NCBI RefSeq assembly: GCF_014358075.1
Contig: NZ_JACONT010000029.1
Coordinates: 1-55,169 of the forward strand
DNA: 55,169 nucleotides
Source: Sphingomonas albertensis
Lineage (GTDB): Bacteria; Pseudomonadota; Alphaproteobacteria; Sphingomonadales; Sphingomonadaceae
Direction of reading: 5' to 3'
Shown: positions 6,347 to 15,827 of the stretch, piece by piece
Numbering within the stretch: the stretch's first letter is position 1
How the letters are laid out: every line of letters starts with the position of its first letter
Position numbers and translations under genes: made by a program
Notes under the pieces: model-generated
Database searches by the model: none
What the model saw: the letters and a program-made list of their open reading frames with translations, nothing else
Told to the model about the DNA's origin: nothing

Positions 6347-8986
6347 ATGTCGTTTCTTTCGCCCGCCCGGCGCGTCCGCCTCATCGCGTCCGCCGCGTGT
6401 ACGCTCCCGCTGCTTTTCGTCGCCAGTGCCGCAAACGCCGAGGACCCGACCGCCGATCCCGACCAGACCAAGTCCGATATCGTCGTCATGGGCGAACGCG
6501 CGATCCGATCCGACAAGGAACAGTCGACGTCGGTCCGCGATTCGATCGTTTACGACGATCTCGAGACGCTGTCCGCCGACGGGAGCGTCGCCGGCCAGTT
6601 GATCCTGCTGCCCGGGATCAGCGCGATCGAGGACGGCGATGCGCCGCGCTTCGTCAGCATCCGCGGCATCTCGCCCGATCTCAACCAAACCACGATCGAC
6701 GGGATCACCCTCGCCACGATCGGCAATGACGGCGAAGGCTCGCGCAAGGTCAACCTCCAGCAGATCCCGTCCGAACTCTCCTTCCACAACGACGTCTACA
6801 AGACCTTCACCGCCGAGCAGGACGGCGCGGCGATCGGCGGCATCGTCGACGTCGTCACGCGCAGCGCCTTCGCGCTGAAGCGACGCTATGTGATGATCGA
6901 CGGCTACGGCATCTATTCGTCGTTCAAGGGCGATGGCGGCAGCAACGCCGGCAATGGCAGCACGCCGCATTTCGGCGGCGGCGGCAAGATGGTGTTCGCG
7001 GACAAGTTCGGTGCGGGCGACCAGTTCGGCGTGGTCCTGTCGGCGCGGTATGAAAACCGCATCCGCAACTCGCGCAAATGGTGGCAGGATACCAAATATT
7101 ACTTCAGCGACGCCGGCAAGAAGCTGGCGGGGCCGGACGATCCCGCGTGGAACGGCATCGCCGTGCCCTACAACCACAGCTATGGCAGCTACACCAACCG
7201 CCTCCAGACCGCGGGCAGCTCGGCGAAGTTCGAATGGCGCCCGCTCGGCACCGATATCTATGCGTCGCTGCTCGGGTTCAATTATCGTCAGTGGGAATCC
7301 TCGACGATGAACAAGAACGATTTCTACACCAAGAATGCGGTCAGCGATCTCACCGCGGAGGGCGGCGGATCGGACATCAACAGCATCTATTCGCGCTATC
7401 GCTACGATACCTGGAACAAGGCGACCGTCGGCGCGATCGGAAATGTCGAATGGCACGACGACCGCTCGTCGCTGCGCGTTCGCGGCGGCTATACGCGCGC
7501 CAGATACGACAATACGCAGCCCTATATCGGCGTTCGGACGTATCCGACCGGGCTTTCGCTGGACTGGGCCGCGGGAAACGACGGTAATGGTGGCCTGCCG
7601 TACGTCACCGGGATCAACAAGCCCGGCATGGTGATCGGGTCGCCCTACAAGCTCAGCACCGCACAGACGACCTACCGCATGGCCAACGAGGGGCTGGCGA
7701 ATGCGCGCGTCGACTATGGCTGGAACGCCGAGCCCGAAGATCGCGGCTTCGGGTTCGTCACCGGCATCGAATTCCGCAACCTCGAACTGTCGCGCAACGT
7801 CGACATGACCGAATACAAGCTCGGCCAGGCGATGAACGATTATCTCTATGATCCCGGCTATGTACCGGTCGGCGCACCGCAATCCTTCCCCTGGGTCGAT
7901 TACGCGCGGGTGAAGAGCGAGCTGTGGCCCAAGTTCGTCAAGGACGTGCCCAATTCGACCTATGACAGCATCACCGGCGACTATCGCTATACCGAACGGC
8001 TGGTAACGCCGTATCTGTCGCTCCATTACGCCACCGACGACACCACGCTGGTCGCTGGCGTCCGCTACGACCACACGCGCTTTTCCGCGTTCCAGCCGAC
8101 GATCACCGGCGGCACGGCGTCGGCGGTGATGACGCGAAGCAAGGGCGGGTACCAGTATCTGCTGCCGTCGTTTACCGGCATCCAGGACTTCGCCGGCGGC
8201 AAGAAGCTGCGGTTCTCGTACAGCCGTACGCTCGGGCGCCCGACGCCCGGCAACATCGCCCAGCCGGAATCGCTCAATTGCGGCGACGAGGACAGCGGCG
8301 GCGCGGATTGCTCGATCAGCCGCGGCAATCCCGACCTTCGCCCACGCCGATCGGACAATCTCGATGTCCAGTTCGAGCAGTATTTCCACAAGGACGGCAT
8401 CATCTCGCTAGGTGCCTTCGCAAAGTGGATCAAGGACGACATCTTCACGCTGACCACGACGCAGCTGATCGACGACGTCAACTACCGCGTCCGCCAGCCG
8501 CTCAATGCGGACAGCTCGCGGCTCTACGGCGTGGAGTTCCAGGCGGCCGATCATGACGTCAACCTGTTCGGTCAGCGGATCGATCCGTTCTTCAACGCGA
8601 CCTGGCTGAAGGGCCGGATGTCGATCACCAGCGATGCCGGGACGCGGTCGCTAGACCGGCTGATCTATCAGCCGAAATGGATCGTCAACGGCGGTGCCAC
8701 GCTGCGCCTGCCCGCGATCGACGGGGCGTTTCGCGCCACCGTCACGCACCGCGGCAGCTACATGGAGGGCATCGGCGAGACCGCGCAGGACGACAACGGC
8801 CGCGCCGAACTGACCACCGTCAACCTCGGGCTGTGGCACCGCGTGACGAAACACGTGACGTTCAAATACGAGATCACCAACCTGCTCAACGACCAGCCGA
8901 AGTTCCTGGTCGGCAACGGCCTTCGCTACGTCAGCGAAGTCGACGACTATGGCCAGGGTGCCTTTTTCCACATCATGCTGCGCTGA
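6347..8986 (+). CDS. TonB-dependent outer-membrane receptor (paired with PhoD)
   Basis: An 879-residue TonB-dependent receptor for active uptake across the outer membrane. A signal peptide (residues 1-~31, ending VASAANA) is followed by a TonB-box-like DIVVMGER. The plug domain spans about residues 55-180 (LPGISAIEDGDAPRFVSIRG, then DGAAIGGIVDVVTR). The remainder is beta-barrel with the usual YSRTLGRP strand and the segment EYKLGQAMNDYLYDP. The chosen ATG at 6347 begins the signal peptide; GGAG lies about 11 bases upstream. The protein ends FFHIMLR, not in the usual terminal aromatic residue. The stop is 22 bases before the phoD-like gene, implying an operon and a phosphorylated substrate (inference). 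Confidence 0.9.
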   Translation: MSFLSPARRVRLIASAACTLPLLFVASAANAEDPTADPDQTKSDIVVMGERAIRSDKEQSTSVRDSIVYDDLETLSADGSVAGQLILLPGISAIEDGDAPRFVSIRGISPDLNQTTIDGITLATIGNDGEGSRKVNLQQIPSELSFHNDVYKTFTAEQDGAAIGGIVDVVTRSAFALKRRYVMIDGYGIYSSFKGDGGSNAGNGSTPHFGGGGKMVFADKFGAGDQFGVVLSARYENRIRNSRKWWQDTKYYFSDAGKKLAGPDDPAWNGIAVPYNHSYGSYTNRLQTAGSSAKFEWRPLGTDIYASLLGFNYRQWESSTMNKNDFYTKNAVSDLTAEGGGSDINSIYSRYRYDTWNKATVGAIGNVEWHDDRSSLRVRGGYTRARYDNTQPYIGVRTYPTGLSLDWAAGNDGNGGLPYVTGINKPGMVIGSPYKLSTAQTTYRMANEGLANARVDYGWNAEPEDRGFGFVTGIEFRNLELSRNVDMTEYKLGQAMNDYLYDPGYVPVGAPQSFPWVDYARVKSELWPKFVKDVPNSTYDSITGDYRYTERLVTPYLSLHYATDDTTLVAGVRYDHTRFSAFQPTITGGTASAVMTRSKGGYQYLLPSFTGIQDFAGGKKLRFSYSRTLGRPTPGNIAQPESLNCGDEDSGGADCSISRGNPDLRPRRSDNLDVQFEQYFHKDGIISLGAFAKWIKDDIFTLTTTQLIDDVNYRVRQPLNADSSRLYGVEFQAADHDVNLFGQRIDPFFNATWLKGRMSITSDAGTRSLDRLIYQPKWIVNGGATLRLPAIDGAFRATVTHRGSYMEGIGETAQDDNGRAELTTVNLGLWHRVTKHVTFKYEITNLLNDQPKFLVGNGLRYVSEVDDYGQGAFFHIMLR

Positions 8987-9008
8987 TAAGCCGAACGGAG
9001 TCACGACC

Positions 9009-10601
9009 ATGTACGAAGTCGACCGCCGCTATCTTCTGTCCGCGCTGGGGAGCCTGACCGCCGCCGGTCTGCTGCCGTGGCGCGCCGGTGCCGCCGAGGT
9101 GCGCCCGCGCAACCTGATCGAGGACCCGCGCTTTCCGACTCCGCCGTTCACGCTGGGTGTAGCGGCCGGCGATCCGGATGCCTCGGGCTTCGTCATCTGG
9201 ACCCGGCTCGCCCCGCTGCCGCTTCAACCGGATGGCGGGATGATGATGGCCCCGGTGCTAGTCGCATGGGAGGTCGCCGCCGACCCCGACTTCCGCCAGG
9301 TGCTCCAGCGCGGCGAGACGATCGCGCACCCTGAGCTGGCGCATTCGGTGCACGTCGAAGTCGCCGGGCTCGCCCCCGCGCGGCCCTATTGGTATCGCTT
9401 CACCTGCGGCGGCGAGCGCAGCGCCGCCGGGCGCGGCGCCACCCTGCCCCCGCCCGGCGCACCGCTCGACCGCGTGCGCTTCGCGGTCGCCGGGTGCCAG
9501 CATTACGAGGAAGGCTATTACACCGCGTGGCGGCACATCGCCGCCGAGCCGATCGACTTCGTGTTCCACTACGGCGATTACATCTACGAGGGCCCCGATC
9601 GCGGCGAACAGCCGCGTGGCGCCAAGAAGCCGCTGGTCCGCCGCCATCTCGGCCACGAGATCTATTCGATCGGCGATTACCGCCAGCGCTACGCGCAATA
9701 TAAGAGCGACCCCGATCTGCAGGCCGCGCACGCCGCCGCGCCGTGGTTCGTCAGCTTCGACGACCACGAGATCGACAATAACTGGGCCGGCGACATCGAT
9801 CAGGACAATACCGCGCCCAAGGTGTTCCGCACACGCCGCGCGATGGCGATGCAGGCCTATTACGAACATATGCCGCTGCGCCGCTCGTCGATGCCCGACG
9901 GATCGCACATGCAGATGTATCGCGGCGCGCGCTTCGGCGACCTGATGGACGCTTTCTTCCTCGATACGCGGCAATATCGCTCCGATCAGGTGTACGGCGA
10001 TCGTGATGCGGCGCAAGGACCGGACGCGTTCGCGACCGACCGGTCGATCACCGGCGCCCCGCAGGAAGCGTGGCTGTTCAAGGGGCTCGATCGTTCCAAG
10101 GCACGCTGGAACCTGATCGCGCAGCAGGTCTGTCTGATGAACCTGAACTATCACAAGGCAGGGCAGCCCGAGCAGTTGGTCTCGATGGACCAATGGTCGG
10201 GCTATATGAACAGCCGCCGCCGCCTGCTCGCGCACATCGACGCGCATTGCCCGGGCAACGTGATGACCGTCAGCGGCGACGCGCACCGTCATTATGCCGG
10301 CGACCTGATCCAGGACCATGGCAACGGCAAAGTCATCAGCAGCGAATATCTCGCGACCTCGATCAGTTCGGGTGCCGACGGTGTGGGCGAGAATGATGAT
10401 TATACCCGCTCGTCGCGCGCGGAAAATCCGAACCTCAAGGCGCTGATCGACAAGCGTGGCTATGTGCTGTGCGATATCGCGCGCGACGCGTGGCGCGGCG
10501 ACCTGAAGGTCCTCGACACGATCGCGACGCGCAACGGAACGCTGACGACGCACGCAAGCTTCGTCACCGAGCGCGGCAAGCCGGGCTTGCAGCGCGCTTG
10601 A
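9009..10601 (+). CDS. phoD: PhoD-family alkaline phosphatase/phosphodiesterase, Tat-exported
   Basis: A 530-residue PhoD-like metallo-phosphoesterase, expected in the periplasm or outside the cell, releasing phosphate from organic diesters and monoesters. The Tat signal is DRRYLLSALG in the first 15 residues. An N-terminal beta-sandwich (about 35-150) precedes the catalytic core. Metal-site signatures are AGCQHYEEGYY (from 161), HYGDYIYEG (187-195), FDDHEIDNNW (250-259) and SGDAHRHYAGD (about 420). The ATG at 9009 has GGAG nine bases upstream. It follows a TonB receptor in the same operon, so receptor and enzyme probably act on the same phosphorylated compound. No Pho box was found in front of this operon. 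Confidence 0.92.
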   Translation: MYEVDRRYLLSALGSLTAAGLLPWRAGAAEVRPRNLIEDPRFPTPPFTLGVAAGDPDASGFVIWTRLAPLPLQPDGGMMMAPVLVAWEVAADPDFRQVLQRGETIAHPELAHSVHVEVAGLAPARPYWYRFTCGGERSAAGRGATLPPPGAPLDRVRFAVAGCQHYEEGYYTAWRHIAAEPIDFVFHYGDYIYEGPDRGEQPRGAKKPLVRRHLGHEIYSIGDYRQRYAQYKSDPDLQAAHAAAPWFVSFDDHEIDNNWAGDIDQDNTAPKVFRTRRAMAMQAYYEHMPLRRSSMPDGSHMQMYRGARFGDLMDAFFLDTRQYRSDQVYGDRDAAQGPDAFATDRSITGAPQEAWLFKGLDRSKARWNLIAQQVCLMNLNYHKAGQPEQLVSMDQWSGYMNSRRRLLAHIDAHCPGNVMTVSGDAHRHYAGDLIQDHGNGKVISSEYLATSISSGADGVGENDDYTRSSRAENPNLKALIDKRGYVLCDIARDAWRGDLKVLDTIATRNGTLTTHASFVTERGKPGLQRA

Positions 10602-10666
10602 TCCGTGCGCGCGGGCCGACAGGCGAAGTCCTTTCGTGAGTGCTGCCCGCCAGCCCGCTGCGACCT

Positions 10667-12904
10667 CTAGACGTCCGACGCTCGTTCGCGCGACGATGGC
10701 GGATTGATCAACGGCATGCTTCTCGGTCGCACCCCGATGGCGGCGGTAAGCGCGTTGGCGAGTGCCGCGGCGGTCGGGCCTTGCGCGCACTCGCCCGTGC
10801 CGAGGAACGGCATGCCCGGACGGTCGATCACCTCCACGCTAACGCTGCGCGGCACATCGGCGAAGCGGAGTATCGGATAGGTGCTCCAGTCGTAATCGGT
10901 CCGGCGTGCACCGTCATGGCCAGCCGTCTCGATCGCGGTCCAGCTCAGCGACTGGACGATCCCGCCCTCGACCTGGTTGCGGATCCCGTCCGGATTGACC
11001 GCCTCGCCGCTGTCCACCGCAACAACCGCGCGATGGACGATCAGCCGCCCCTCGTCGGGGATACGCTCGACATCGAGCGCGACCGCGCAATAGGCCCCGT
11101 GGTTCTTGTAGCGCGCGAAGGCGAACCCCCGCCCGCGATTGGGTGCGGGTCGGTATCGTCCCCAGCCGAACCGGTCCGCCGCGCGTCGGATCACTGCGAC
11201 TGCGCGCGGATCGTCGAGATGCGCCAGTCGGAACGCGACCGGATCGCGCCCCGCCGCAGCCGCCAGTTCGTCCATGAAGCTTTCGAGCGCGAAGATGTTC
11301 AGGTGCGCGCCGAGCCCCCGCAACGCCGAGACGCGCACCGGCATGTCCGGCAGGAAATGGCTGACGATGGTCTGGTTCGGAAAACGATAGAGCGGAATGG
11401 CATTGCGGTCGCCGCCGCCATTCGGCTGCGGGATCGGCTTGGGTGGCGTCGGCGTGAAGGGCGGCACCATTTCGACGCCGGCGAGGAGATCGCCGGCTGC
11501 CGTTGGGCGGGTGCTGTGCGTGTTGCTCCACACCTGATGCCGCCAGTCGACGATCCGCCCCGACGCATCCAGCGCCGCATCGACTTGCGCGAGCATCGCC
11601 GGGCCGAGCGGTTCCCAGCCATGTTCCTGCTCGCGGCTCCATTGCAGTCGCACGGGCACGCCGGGCATCGCGCGCGCGATCAGTGCGACGTCGCCCGCGA
11701 CGTCGTCGGCACCGTTATGCCCGTAGCAGCCCGCTCCCTCGCGGTGGACGCAGCGGATGCGATCGACCGGCATCGCAAGGAGTTCGGCGATCGCCTGGCG
11801 CAACGGCTCGACGCCCTGGCTGTGCGTCCAGACCGTCAGTCGGCCCTCCTCGAAAAGCGCCACGGCACAGGATGGTCCTATCGCGCCGTGCATCAGATAA
11901 GGGCGGTCGTAGCGCGCCGACAGCCGCCGGATGCCGCGCGCCGCGGGATCGTCGCGACGCGTGTCGATCACTTGGGTTTCGCGGCGCATGGCCAACAGTC
12001 CCGCCGGCATGGGCGGTAGCGCCGGCACCGCGGCATCGCGCACCCAGCGGCCACGATTAGCGACCCGCAACGCCTGCTCGAGCGGCCATTCGCGCGGTCC
12101 GACGATCGCTGCGAACCGCCCTACCTCCACGACTTTGGCGACGCCAGATTGCCGACGCAGCGCGGCAAGGTCGGGCGTCAGTCGCGTGCCGGACGAGGGA
12201 CCGCGCAGCACACGGGCGTGCACCATGCCGGGCAGCACCATGTCGTGCACATAACTCGGCAAGCCGGTCAGCTTGGCGGGCAGGTCGACGCGCGGCACCG
12301 ACCGGCCGATCAGCCGCCGCGCCGCCAGACGCTTGCGCGGCACGTCGGCGCGTGCACGCACGGCCAGCGACGTCGACGCAGCGAGTTCGGCATAGGTCGC
12401 GCGCCGTCCCTGCCCGTCGAGTACGGCGCCGTCGCGGGTGAACAGCGTGGTCGCGGCCACGCCCCACTGCGTCGCCGCGGTCTCTGCCAGCAACAGCCGG
12501 ACGTTGGCGGCGGCGTTGGCGATCGCGGTGCCGCTCTGCTCGAGCGTCTGACTACCTGCGGTCACGCCCTCGTTAGGGGTCAGGGCGGTATCCGCGGTGA
12601 TGAGATCGACCCGTTCGATCGCCACGTCGAGTTCGTCGGCGGCCACTTGCGCCATCGCGGTCTTCACGCCGGTCCCGAGTTCGACCTTGCCCGTGAACAC
12701 CGTCACGCGACCATTCGGTGCAATGCGGATCCAGGCGTCGAGATCGGGAAACTTTGCCAAGGTCCCCGGCAGATCGGGCGCAACGGTCGGGGGGCCGCCA
12801 CTGCCCTCGCCGCCGCCGGTCTGTGCCAGCGCGGCCGCCGGCGCGAGCGAGAATGCAACCAGCAGCCCGCCTAGCACATCGCGACGTGACGCCTGCCCGC
12901 TCAT
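10667..12904 (-). CDS. Molybdenum hydroxylase large subunit (IorB/aldehyde dehydrogenase type)
   Basis: A 745-residue molybdopterin-cytosine-dinucleotide subunit of the xanthine oxidase family, of the two-subunit type without an FAD subunit (isoquinoline 1-oxidoreductase, nicotinate or membrane-bound aldehyde dehydrogenases). A Tat signal opens the protein (ASRRDVLGGLLVAFSLA). Cofactor-site stretches include FTGKVELGTGVKTAMAQVAA and GAIGPSCAVALFEEG, and the conserved active-site glutamate appears in GTGECAQGPTAAALANAL near the C-terminus. The start overlaps the stop of the small subunit (ATGA). The substrate cannot be read from sequence. Maturation needs an XdhC-type chaperone, which is not in the window. 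Confidence 0.88.
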   Translation of the reverse strand: MSGQASRRDVLGGLLVAFSLAPAAALAQTGGGEGSGGPPTVAPDLPGTLAKFPDLDAWIRIAPNGRVTVFTGKVELGTGVKTAMAQVAADELDVAIERVDLITADTALTPNEGVTAGSQTLEQSGTAIANAAANVRLLLAETAATQWGVAATTLFTRDGAVLDGQGRRATYAELAASTSLAVRARADVPRKRLAARRLIGRSVPRVDLPAKLTGLPSYVHDMVLPGMVHARVLRGPSSGTRLTPDLAALRRQSGVAKVVEVGRFAAIVGPREWPLEQALRVANRGRWVRDAAVPALPPMPAGLLAMRRETQVIDTRRDDPAARGIRRLSARYDRPYLMHGAIGPSCAVALFEEGRLTVWTHSQGVEPLRQAIAELLAMPVDRIRCVHREGAGCYGHNGADDVAGDVALIARAMPGVPVRLQWSREQEHGWEPLGPAMLAQVDAALDASGRIVDWRHQVWSNTHSTRPTAAGDLLAGVEMVPPFTPTPPKPIPQPNGGGDRNAIPLYRFPNQTIVSHFLPDMPVRVSALRGLGAHLNIFALESFMDELAAAAGRDPVAFRLAHLDDPRAVAVIRRAADRFGWGRYRPAPNRGRGFAFARYKNHGAYCAVALDVERIPDEGRLIVHRAVVAVDSGEAVNPDGIRNQVEGGIVQSLSWTAIETAGHDGARRTDYDWSTYPILRFADVPRSVSVEVIDRPGMPFLGTGECAQGPTAAALANALTAAIGVRPRSMPLINPPSSRERASDV

Positions 12905-13392
12905 GTCACCGGTTCCGCGGCATCGACCACCCCGCCGCCGCGCATCGCCGCCGCGCGCCGAACCGCGCGCAAAATCCGCATATGGGTTCCGCACCGACAG
13001 AGCGACGGCGCCATCGCCGTCCGCATCTCGTCTTCGGTCGGCGTGGTCGTCTTGCGCAGCAGCGCCTCCGCGCGCGCCATCATCCCGGGGATGCAATAGC
13101 CGCATTGCGCCGCCTGCTCGTGGAGGAAGGCGCGCTGGACGTCGCCCGGTTTGTCGGCTGTGCCTAGCCCCTCGACCGTGGTGACTTTGCGCGTCCCGAT
13201 CGCACCGACCGGCATCAGACAGGAGAATACCGGTCGATCGTCGACCAGCACGGTGCACGCCCCGCACTGCCCCAGCCCGCACCCGAACTTGGCGGCATGG
13301 AGATGGAGGTCGTCGCGCAGGACATAGAGCAGCGGAGTGGCGGGATCGACGTCGACCCGCGCCGCCGCCCCGTTGACGGTCAAGTCGATCAT
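12901..13392 (-). CDS. Molybdenum hydroxylase [2Fe-2S] small subunit (IorA type)
   Basis: A 163-residue iron-sulfur subunit carrying two [2Fe-2S] clusters. The plant-ferredoxin-type cluster uses C38, C43, C46 (GCGLGQCGAC) and C58 (VFSCL). The second, all-helical cluster uses C97 and C100 (CGYCIPG) and C132 and C134 (CRCG). All eight ligands are present. It passes electrons from the molybdenum centre to the partner cytochrome c. It starts at ATG 13392, overlapping the stop of the cytochrome gene, and its stop overlaps the large-subunit start. Both overlaps are four bases, so the three proteins are translationally coupled. Confidence 0.93.
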   Translation of the reverse strand: MIDLTVNGAAARVDVDPATPLLYVLRDDLHLHAAKFGCGLGQCGACTVLVDDRPVFSCLMPVGAIGTRKVTTVEGLGTADKPGDVQRAFLHEQAAQCGYCIPGMMARAEALLRKTTTPTEDEMRTAMAPSLCRCGTHMRILRAVRRAAAMRGGGVVDAAEPVT

Positions 13393-14678
13393 TTGCCCTC
13401 CTCGCGCGCCTTGGCGACGTCTTTCTCCAGGTCCTTCCAGGCTGGACCGGTGCCATGCCGTGCCTGCAGATACGCCACGATCTCCGCCACCTGACGGTCG
13501 TCGAGCGCATCGGCATAGGCCGGCATATAAGGCCCGCGCGCCGAAACCGGCGGATGTAGCCCCTGCAGGATGATCTGGATCGTGTCGCGGGGGTTGTCCT
13601 CGTGCAGCGGCGTGCCGAGCGGCAACACCGGGCGCCCCGCGACCGTCATTGCCGCACCCGGCTCGTGGCACACCGCGCAGGCACCCTCGTACAGGCGCGC
13701 GCCAATCGGATGCCGCTGCGACGCCGATGCCCGACGATCGGGCAGCGGCGGCTCGACGCGCGCGGCTGGCGCCTCTCGCATCTGCCACGCGTAATAGGTC
13801 GCGAGCGCGCGCACATCCGCCGGCGTAGCGCGCGCCAGATTATACGTCACCGGCCCCATCGGCCCGGCGGCTGCGGCATGCGCGGTACTCAGGCCGGTGC
13901 GGAAATACGCATCGAGCCGGTCCGCCGTCCATCCCCGAACGGCCGGAGAGCGCGCGTTGATCGGGGGGGCATACCAGCCGCCCAACCACCCGCCATCATA
14001 GGCCTCGGGACCACGCTTTTCCTGCTGCAACAGGCCGCGCGGACTATGGCAGGCGGTGCAATGCGCCAGCGTCTCTCCGATGTAGCGCCCCCGGTTCCAT
14101 GCGGCCGACTGGCGAGGATCGGCTGCGATCGGCTGCGGTCGGAAGAACAGCAGCTTCCAGCCGGCCAGCAAGGGCCGAACGCCGAGCGGCGGGATCATCG
14201 TATTGGCCGGCGGCACCACACGCACGGCTGGCCGGGTCATCAGGAACGCGTACAACGCGCCCAGATCGCTGTCCGTCACGTTGGCATAATGGGTATACGG
14301 AAAGGCCGGATACAAATGGCTGCCGTCACGTCCCACGCCCTCGCGCATCGCGCGGTTGAACGCAGCCGGTGACCATTTCCCGATTCCCGTCTCCGGGTCA
14401 GGCGTGATGTTGCTGCCGTAAACTGTCCCGAACGGCGTCTTGATCGGATAGCCGCCCGCATAGGGACGCTCGCCCGCGGACTGGTGGCAACTAACGCAGT
14501 TCCCCAGCCGAGCGAGATTGGCGCCGCGCGCGACCAGCGCCGCATCGAACAACCGCGGATCAGGTCGCGTCACCGCCGCAATAGTTGGTCGGTAGGCGAT
14601 GATCGCAAAGACCACTATGCCCGCGCACAGCGCAATCGCGGCCCATATGACGGTGCGCGTGATCCCTGACCGCCTCAT
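13389..14678 (-). CDS. Membrane-anchored three-haem cytochrome c partner
   Basis: A 429-residue c-type cytochrome with one N-terminal membrane anchor (about residues 9-28) and three haem-binding motifs: CVSCH (61-65), CTACH (207-211) and CAVCH (334-338). This is the usual electron acceptor of periplasmic molybdenum hydroxylases and alcohol dehydrogenases, delivering electrons to the respiratory chain. The frame is open upstream, but ATG 14678 directly precedes the anchor and follows GAGCGGGGG. It lies 19 bases after the stop of the Glu/Gly-rich small gene and overlaps the small-subunit start (ATGA). Confidence 0.92.
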   Translation of the reverse strand: MRRSGITRTVIWAAIALCAGIVVFAIIAYRPTIAAVTRPDPRLFDAALVARGANLARLGNCVSCHQSAGERPYAGGYPIKTPFGTVYGSNITPDPETGIGKWSPAAFNRAMREGVGRDGSHLYPAFPYTHYANVTDSDLGALYAFLMTRPAVRVVPPANTMIPPLGVRPLLAGWKLLFFRPQPIAADPRQSAAWNRGRYIGETLAHCTACHSPRGLLQQEKRGPEAYDGGWLGGWYAPPINARSPAVRGWTADRLDAYFRTGLSTAHAAAAGPMGPVTYNLARATPADVRALATYYAWQMREAPAARVEPPLPDRRASASQRHPIGARLYEGACAVCHEPGAAMTVAGRPVLPLGTPLHEDNPRDTIQIILQGLHPPVSARGPYMPAYADALDDRQVAEIVAYLQARHGTGPAWKDLEKDVAKAREEGK

Positions 14679-14697
14679 CCCCCGCTCTATCCCTGGA

Positions 14698-15009
14698 TCA
14701 GCGCTCGGCTTCGCCGCCTTCGCCCCGCTCGTTTTCACCACCCTCATATTCGCCTTCGCCACGCTGGCCTGAATGCTGCTGCGCGGCGCGGGCGCGACGG
14801 GGGCTGCGGACGACATGCCGAGACTTGGCCGAGCGGACGACCTGACGCCCCTCGCCTTCACCTTCTCCCTCGCCGCGCTCGTTCTCGCCGCCTTCGCCGA
14901 CCTGATCGACCGACGACGCCAGCGGCTTGGCGGCTGCTTCGGTCAGGATCGCCTGGCCCGATTGCGCGACCACGAAGGCACCGACGCCCATCCACAATTT
15001 CGTACGCAT
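14698..15009 (-). CDS. Small exported Glu/Gly-rich low-complexity protein
   Basis: A 103-residue protein of unknown function. The first ~27 residues look like a signal peptide (MGVGAFVVAQSGQA). The mature part is dominated by Gly-Glu repeats: GEGGENERGEGEGEGEG early and GEGEYEGGENERGEGGE at the C-terminus, around a basic middle (RSAKSRHVVRSPRRARAA). AAGGAAA stands just before the ATG. It is the first gene of the minus-strand operon leading to the cytochrome and molybdenum hydroxylase. The acidic flanks with a basic centre suggest binding of cations or a basic partner, but no function can be assigned. Confidence 0.65.
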   Translation of the reverse strand: MRTKLWMGVGAFVVAQSGQAILTEAAAKPLASSVDQVGEGGENERGEGEGEGEGRQVVRSAKSRHVVRSPRRARAAQQHSGQRGEGEYEGGENERGEGGEAER

Positions 15010-15100
15010 GATATTTCCTTACTCGCCAAGCCGTTGGCCGCATGAGGGCTTACTGATAGTGCTCGCGACCCGACGCCATGCCGATGCCACGAGTTTCCCC

Positions 15101-15763
15101 ATGCTGATCATGATTGCCAACGTTCTGGATGCTGACAATCTCCAGTGGCTGCGAGATAATCTCGGCAAGACCCGCTTCGTCGACGGGCGCCAGACCGCCG
15201 GTCGCGAGGCGCGGCCGGTCAAGCGCAACGAGCAGGTCGACCGCAGCGACCCGCTGCTCGCCGACATGCAGGACCTCGTGATCGACCGGCTGCTGGCGAA
15301 CCCGCTGTTCCGGATGGCGACGCGGCCACACGTGGTGCGCCCTCCATTGTTCAGCCGCTATGAGCCCGGCATGGCCTATGGCAACCATGTCGACGACGCG
15401 ATCATGGGCGGGATGCGGACCGATGTGTCGGTCACGATCTTCCTGTCCGATCCCGACGCCTACGAGGGCGGCGAACTGGTGATCGACTCCGCGGCGGGCG
15501 AACAGGACGTAAAGCTCGCGGCGGGCGATGCCGTGGTCTACCCGACGACCGCGCTGCACCGCGTGGCGCCGGTCGTTTCCGGCGAACGGCTGGCCGCCGT
15601 CACCTGGGTCCGCAGCCTGATCCGCGATGCCGACGCCCGCGAGCTGCTGTTCGATCTCGAAACCGCCCGGCACGCGCTGTTCGAGCAGCTGGGCAAGACA
15701 CCCGAGCTGGACCTGCTGGCGAAGACGCAGTCCAATCTGCTCAGGCGCTGGGCAGAAGATTAA
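15101..15763 (+). CDS. PiuC/YbiX-type Fe(II)/2-oxoglutarate dioxygenase (PKHD-type)
   Basis: A 220-residue non-haem iron oxygenase of the PKHD-type hydroxylase family (PiuC, YbiX), often encoded near iron-siderophore receptors. The iron triad is H96 and D98 (YGNHVDD) and H153 (TALHRV); R163 (GERLA) should bind 2-oxoglutarate. The N-terminus MLIMIANVL matches the normal start of the family (MLI-x-I-x-NVL), so ATG 15101 was chosen although the frame is open upstream and the ribosome site is weak. It is divergent from the Glu/Gly-rich gene across 91 bases and convergent with the OprB gene. The substrate is unknown. Confidence 0.9.
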   Translation: MLIMIANVLDADNLQWLRDNLGKTRFVDGRQTAGREARPVKRNEQVDRSDPLLADMQDLVIDRLLANPLFRMATRPHVVRPPLFSRYEPGMAYGNHVDDAIMGGMRTDVSVTIFLSDPDAYEGGELVIDSAAGEQDVKLAAGDAVVYPTTALHRVAPVVSGERLAAVTWVRSLIRDADARELLFDLETARHALFEQLGKTPELDLLAKTQSNLLRRWAED

Positions 15764-15827
15764 GACGGAGCCAGGGTGCGATCTTGACGCCATAGTGGCG
15801 AAACATCCGAAGCCACGGGTCGCGAGC

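Noticed and set aside
6167..8389. Long open frame (740 codons) on the minus strand opposite the first TonB receptor
   Set aside because: High-GC antisense shadow: composition is Ala/Arg/Val/Asp-rich with no domain, and the plus-strand receptor is clearly the real gene.
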